Of a stretch of 16,232 nucleotides of DNA, positions 13,835 to 16,232 are shown one piece after another (within the stretch, counting starts at the first letter, position 1; each line of letters starts with the position of its first letter). The stretch comes from a bacterium UBP3_UBA6266 (GTDB taxonomy: Bacteria; Auribacterota; UBA6266), in contig DJVC01000042.1 in assembly GCA_002440765.1 (NCBI GenBank), positions 1 to 16,232 of the forward strand, given 5' to 3'. The notes beneath the pieces were generated by a model. That model was given only the letters and a program-made list of their open reading frames with translations, had not been told where the DNA came from and did not search any database. A program made the position numbers and the translations under genes.

Positions 13835-15115
13835 TTAACTCCTCCTTATAGCCGCGAAATAACCGCCTTCGGAACCGCCTGTTTCCTGCAGTGTGAGTTT
13901 TTCGTATGTCAGTTCCAATTCCCGGTCCCTGTTGATAGCATCCAGGACAATGTCTCTGTTCTCTATATCAAGTACGGAACAAGTACTATAAACCAAAACT
14001 CCGTTTTTAGCAAGCAGAGACAAAGCTTTTATAAGAATTTCCTTTTGAATTCCGGTCACTTCCCTGAATCTCGACGGGGTAAACAACCACCTCGCTTCAG
14101 GCCTTTTCCTCCACGCGCCGGTATTCGAGCAGGGAACATCTACAAGAATCTTCCCGAACAATCGATTTCCGATTTTATCACAATTCTTCAGAAAATCACA
14201 TTGAACAATCTCAATATTATGCAGGCCCAGCCTCCGGGCATTCCGCTCGATTAACCGTGTTTTTTCCGCCGTTCTGTCGATACAGAGCACTCTTCCACCG
14301 CCGCCGAGCAGCTGGGCCGTTAAAGTGGCCTTGCCTCCCGGAGCCGAACAGATATCCAGAACATCGCTGCCCTCAAACCGGTCCAGGTACAAACACGGCA
14401 GGACCGTAGTTTTATCCTGGACATAAAAAGCGCCTTCTTCAAAAAGTTTCTTGTACAACAACCCTCTTATTTTATATGTCTTGTACAGGAAATCTATATC
14501 TTTATCCCTCTCGAAAGCTATGTTCTCGCTCTTCAGGAACCGCTCCAGGGATTCCCTGTCGGATTTCAGCAAATTGAGCCTCAGCCACACCGGCGGAACC
14601 GAATTGTTGGCCTGAAAGACAGAAATCGCTTTCTCATGCCCGAACTTACCGACCGCAAACTTTACAAACCATTCCGGATGGGAAAACCTGATAGCGATAT
14701 CTTTGATTGAACCTGACCGGGATGGTTCATATTGACTTTTATCCCTTATATACTTCCTTAAAACAGCGTTTAAAAAACCCTTTTCCTTTTTCCCTTTCAG
14801 CAGCATAACCGATTCGTTAACAGCCGCGTATTCCGGCATTTCCGAATCAAATAACAAAAAATAGAACCCGAACCTGAGGGCGGTAAGAAGCCCTTTCCCG
14901 AGCAGGGATTTTTTTCTCCCCGAGACGCGTTCTATATAATAATCCAGCAGTTTTTCCTGTTTGATGATGTTATTCACAAGCTCCGTCAGGTAAGCCTGCA
15001 TAATTATGCTATTTTCATCTTCCGCCGATACTGTCACGCCCTTCGCGTTTCTTTTGTTCCCAAGAAGCAAATGAAACGCTTTTGCCCTAGACTTTTGTAA
15101 AGACGCCAATGCCAT
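13835..15115 (-). CDS. rsmB: 16S rRNA m5C967 methyltransferase RsmB
   Basis: At 426 residues this matches the usual size of RsmB (Fmu/Sun). An N-terminal NusB-like helical domain (about 8-125; ALRFGFYFLLF and GFLNAVLRKY are typical) precedes an RNA-binding segment with WLRLN (177-181). The SAM-dependent domain has motif I DICSAPGGKA (254-263), acidic Asp280, motif IV DVPCSNTGAWRKRPEARW (326-343; Cys329) and motif VI VYSTCSVLDIEN (375-386; nucleophile Cys379). Both Cys residues of the RNA m5C mechanism are present, so the enzyme should be active on C967 of 16S rRNA. The start at 15115 overlaps the DUF116 gene by 29 bases; only a weak GAAGAA precedes it, but the frame begins at the conserved KSRAKAFHLL region. 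Confidence 0.93.
   Translation of the reverse strand: MALASLQKSRAKAFHLLLGNKRNAKGVTVSAEDENSIIMQAYLTELVNNIIKQEKLLDYYIERVSGRKKSLLGKGLLTALRFGFYFLLFDSEMPEYAAVNESVMLLKGKKEKGFLNAVLRKYIRDKSQYEPSRSGSIKDIAIRFSHPEWFVKFAVGKFGHEKAISVFQANNSVPPVWLRLNLLKSDRESLERFLKSENIAFERDKDIDFLYKTYKIRGLLYKKLFEEGAFYVQDKTTVLPCLYLDRFEGSDVLDICSAPGGKATLTAQLLGGGGRVLCIDRTAEKTRLIERNARRLGLHNIEIVQCDFLKNCDKIGNRLFGKILVDVPCSNTGAWRKRPEARWLFTPSRFREVTGIQKEILIKALSLLAKNGVLVYSTCSVLDIENRDIVLDAINRDRELELTYEKLTLQETGGSEGGYFAAIRRS
13841..13847 (-). promoter_or_regulatory. Ribosome binding site of the PilZ gene inside rsmB
   Basis: AAGGAGG lies 9 bases before the ATG at 13831 and within the last codons of rsmB, tying the two genes into one transcript. 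Confidence 0.8.
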
Positions 15116-15527
15116 AAATTATTTCTTCGGGATCCACTTTTGTTTCAATACAAGGCCCTTTGGGGGTTATATTGCGCACGGCATATACCGGTTTGGGAAA
15201 AGTTTTGATTATTCCCGCTACAAGTTCAAAAGGACAGGCTACCGCGACAACCGCTTTATACGCCTTATCTTTCGCGTAGGAGCATGCCAGCCTGCCGCCG
15301 GGCGCAACCGCGATACCGACTTTCATAGTTTCGGAAATTTTTACCAGGTCGGAGATATTGCACCTGCCGCATCTGCCGCACGAATAAGGGTCTGACAGTA
15401 TATCCTTCGCGCATTCCGGGTTCTGAAGGCATTTGGGGCACAAGACAAGAATTTCCGAAGCTTTAAATCCGTATTTCCCGCTTTTAACACGGTAATTATT
15501 AATTCGAAGAATAAGATTCTTAAACAA
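15087..15527 (-). CDS. DUF116 domain protein, cysteine-rich
   Basis: The 146-residue protein belongs to DUF116 (PF01976). It has the block ILVLCPKCLQNPEC (26-39), a CGRCGRC cluster (50-56), VAPGGRLAC (74-82), AVVAVACPFEL (92-102) and the closing TPKGPCIETKVD (121-132). Nine cysteines, with C30/C33/C39 and C50/C53/C56 in groups, suggest a bound metal or Fe-S cluster. The function of the family is not established. The start is a TTG at 15527, overlapping the fmt stop by 8 bases, supported by GGAG seven bases upstream. It lies between fmt and rsmB and overlaps both, so a role linked to translation or to formyl-group metabolism is possible but only inferred from position. The enzyme looks full length for the short form of this family. 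Confidence 0.85.
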   Translation of the reverse strand: MFKNLILRINNYRVKSGKYGFKASEILVLCPKCLQNPECAKDILSDPYSCGRCGRCNISDLVKISETMKVGIAVAPGGRLACSYAKDKAYKAVVAVACPFELVAGIIKTFPKPVYAVRNITPKGPCIETKVDPEEIIYGIGVFTKV

Positions 15528-16232
15528 ATTTATCTCCGGGCTTTATGTGGTAACCATTGATGAAATCGGGAGCATCCATAACTTTTCCGCCTTCCGGCTG
15601 AAGTTTAAATATTTCAATACAGCCTTCCGGGCATTTTACGGTTATTTTTTTATCCGCGGCGATTATCTCACCAGGCTCTCCTCCCGCGTCACACTTTACG
15701 CTTTTTGCCTTATGGATTTTAACCATTATTTTCCTGCCGTTGACATCAAGATGCGTAAAAGCCGAAGGCCATGGATAGACACCTCTGATAAAACAATCAA
15801 GGGAAACGGCATTTTTATTCCAATCCAGTTTTCCGTCTTTTTTTGATAATTTCGGAGCCTGTGAAATACTTCGACCGGTCTGGGGCCTACATTCAACGCC
15901 GCCTTTCTCGATATCTTTCAGAACTTTCACAAGCAAATCAGCTCCGATATCCCCCAGCCTGTTCATCAAGGTCTCAGAAGTATCGTCACTTTTAATCTCT
16001 TCCTCCCTGTAATCAATGATATTACCGGCATCGACCTGTTCGTTAATATAAAAAACAGTAACCCCCGTTTTCTTCTCCCCACTGATTATTGCCCACTGCA
16101 CCGGGGCAGCCCCTCTGTATTCCGGCAAGAGCGAAAAATGGAGGTTGATACATCCTCCGGGCGGTATATCAAGGATTTCCTTTTTGAGGATTTCACCGAA
16201 AGCCACTATAACGAAAATATCGGAAGAAAGGT
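15520..16232 (-). CDS. fmt: Methionyl-tRNA formyltransferase, 5'-truncated by window edge
   Basis: The frame is open to the end of the window (first full codon at 16228-16230) with 236 codons visible; about 75-80 N-terminal residues of a normal Fmt lie outside. The GTG at 16206 is an internal Val, not the start. The formyltransferase domain shows IVAFGEIL, then the catalytic CINLHFSLLPEYRGAAPVQW (Asn and His of N-x-H-x-S-L-L-P) and VTVFYINEQVDAGNII with the catalytic Asp. The C-terminal tRNA-binding barrel follows, with SKKDGKLDW, IRGVYPWPSAFT and GEIIAADKKITVKCPEGCIE. It transfers a formyl group from 10-formyl-THF to Met-tRNAi, needed for initiation. It is the first visible gene of the operon with DUF116 and rsmB, and fmt-rsmB linkage is common in bacteria. 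Confidence 0.95.
   Translation of the reverse strand, partial: LSSDIFVIVAFGEILKKEILDIPPGGCINLHFSLLPEYRGAAPVQWAIISGEKKTGVTVFYINEQVDAGNIIDYREEEIKSDDTSETLMNRLGDIGADLLVKVLKDIEKGGVECRPQTGRSISQAPKLSKKDGKLDWNKNAVSLDCFIRGVYPWPSAFTHLDVNGRKIMVKIHKAKSVKCDAGGEPGEIIAADKKITVKCPEGCIEIFKLQPEGGKVMDAPDFINGYHIKPGDKFV

Noticed and set aside
13811..14254. Plus-strand open frame of about 147 codons opposite the 3' end of rsmB
   Set aside because: Antisense to the conserved RsmB catalytic domain; no recognisable product.
1..16232. CRISPR arrays, tRNA or rRNA genes
   Set aside because: No regularly spaced direct repeats and no cloverleaf or rRNA-like segments were seen on either strand.

Overview
The window looks like chromosomal DNA from an uncultured, moderately AT-rich, Gram-negative-type bacterium. 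The pieces that suggest this are a Wzx-type flippase locus, a membrane-anchored PilZ protein, the gene order fmt / DUF116 / rsmB, and a REP-associated (RAYT-type) transposase. An Omnitrophota-like or neighbouring candidate phylum is my best guess. It rests on gene order and general style only, because there is no rRNA or other firm marker.

Layout. (1) Positions 1-7536, plus strand: part of a surface-polysaccharide locus. It holds a 5'-truncated GT4 glycosyltransferase, a lipid-linked-oligosaccharide flippase, a GNAT-like acyltransferase, a second GT4 enzyme, a very unusual single frame joining a methyltransferase to a secreted beta-helix protein, and a DUF1972-type glycosyltransferase. The genes are packed with 1-6 base gaps or 4-7 base overlaps, so they are probably one transcript. 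No polymerase or priming transferase is visible. (2) Positions 7537-9991: an accessory island. It contains a 25-codon remnant of a gene whose intact relative lies at 10021-10395, a lone copy of a transposon end, an AbiEi/AbiEii toxin-antitoxin pair, and a complete 752-bp RAYT-type element bounded by 24-bp perfect inverted repeats. The lone end and the far end of the complete element are in inverted orientation around the abiE genes. (3) Positions 10021-16232, minus strand: a compact housekeeping-type run. In transcription order it is fmt (truncated by the window edge), DUF116, rsmB, a PilZ membrane protein, a membrane protein with possible Sm-like modules, a one-domain EamA transporter, a PurF-like protein, and a small exported protein.

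How the parts fit. Region 1 would build, acetylate or methylate, and export a glycan repeat unit; the beta-helix part would act on it outside the cytoplasm. Region 3 joins translation start (formyl-Met-tRNA) and ribosome modification with a c-di-GMP sensor candidate. The PurF-like protein keeps its phosphoribosyltransferase and Fe-S residues but has lost the usual glutaminase residues, so its reaction is open. Region 2 reads as an insertion hot spot between the two chromosomal transcription units.

The most notable items are the methyltransferase/beta-helix fusion with an internal signal peptide, the PurF-like protein with Ser in place of the nucleophilic Cys, and the AbiE module bracketed by transposon ends beside a precisely truncated paralogue. 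All assignments come from reading the sequence; no database search was run.
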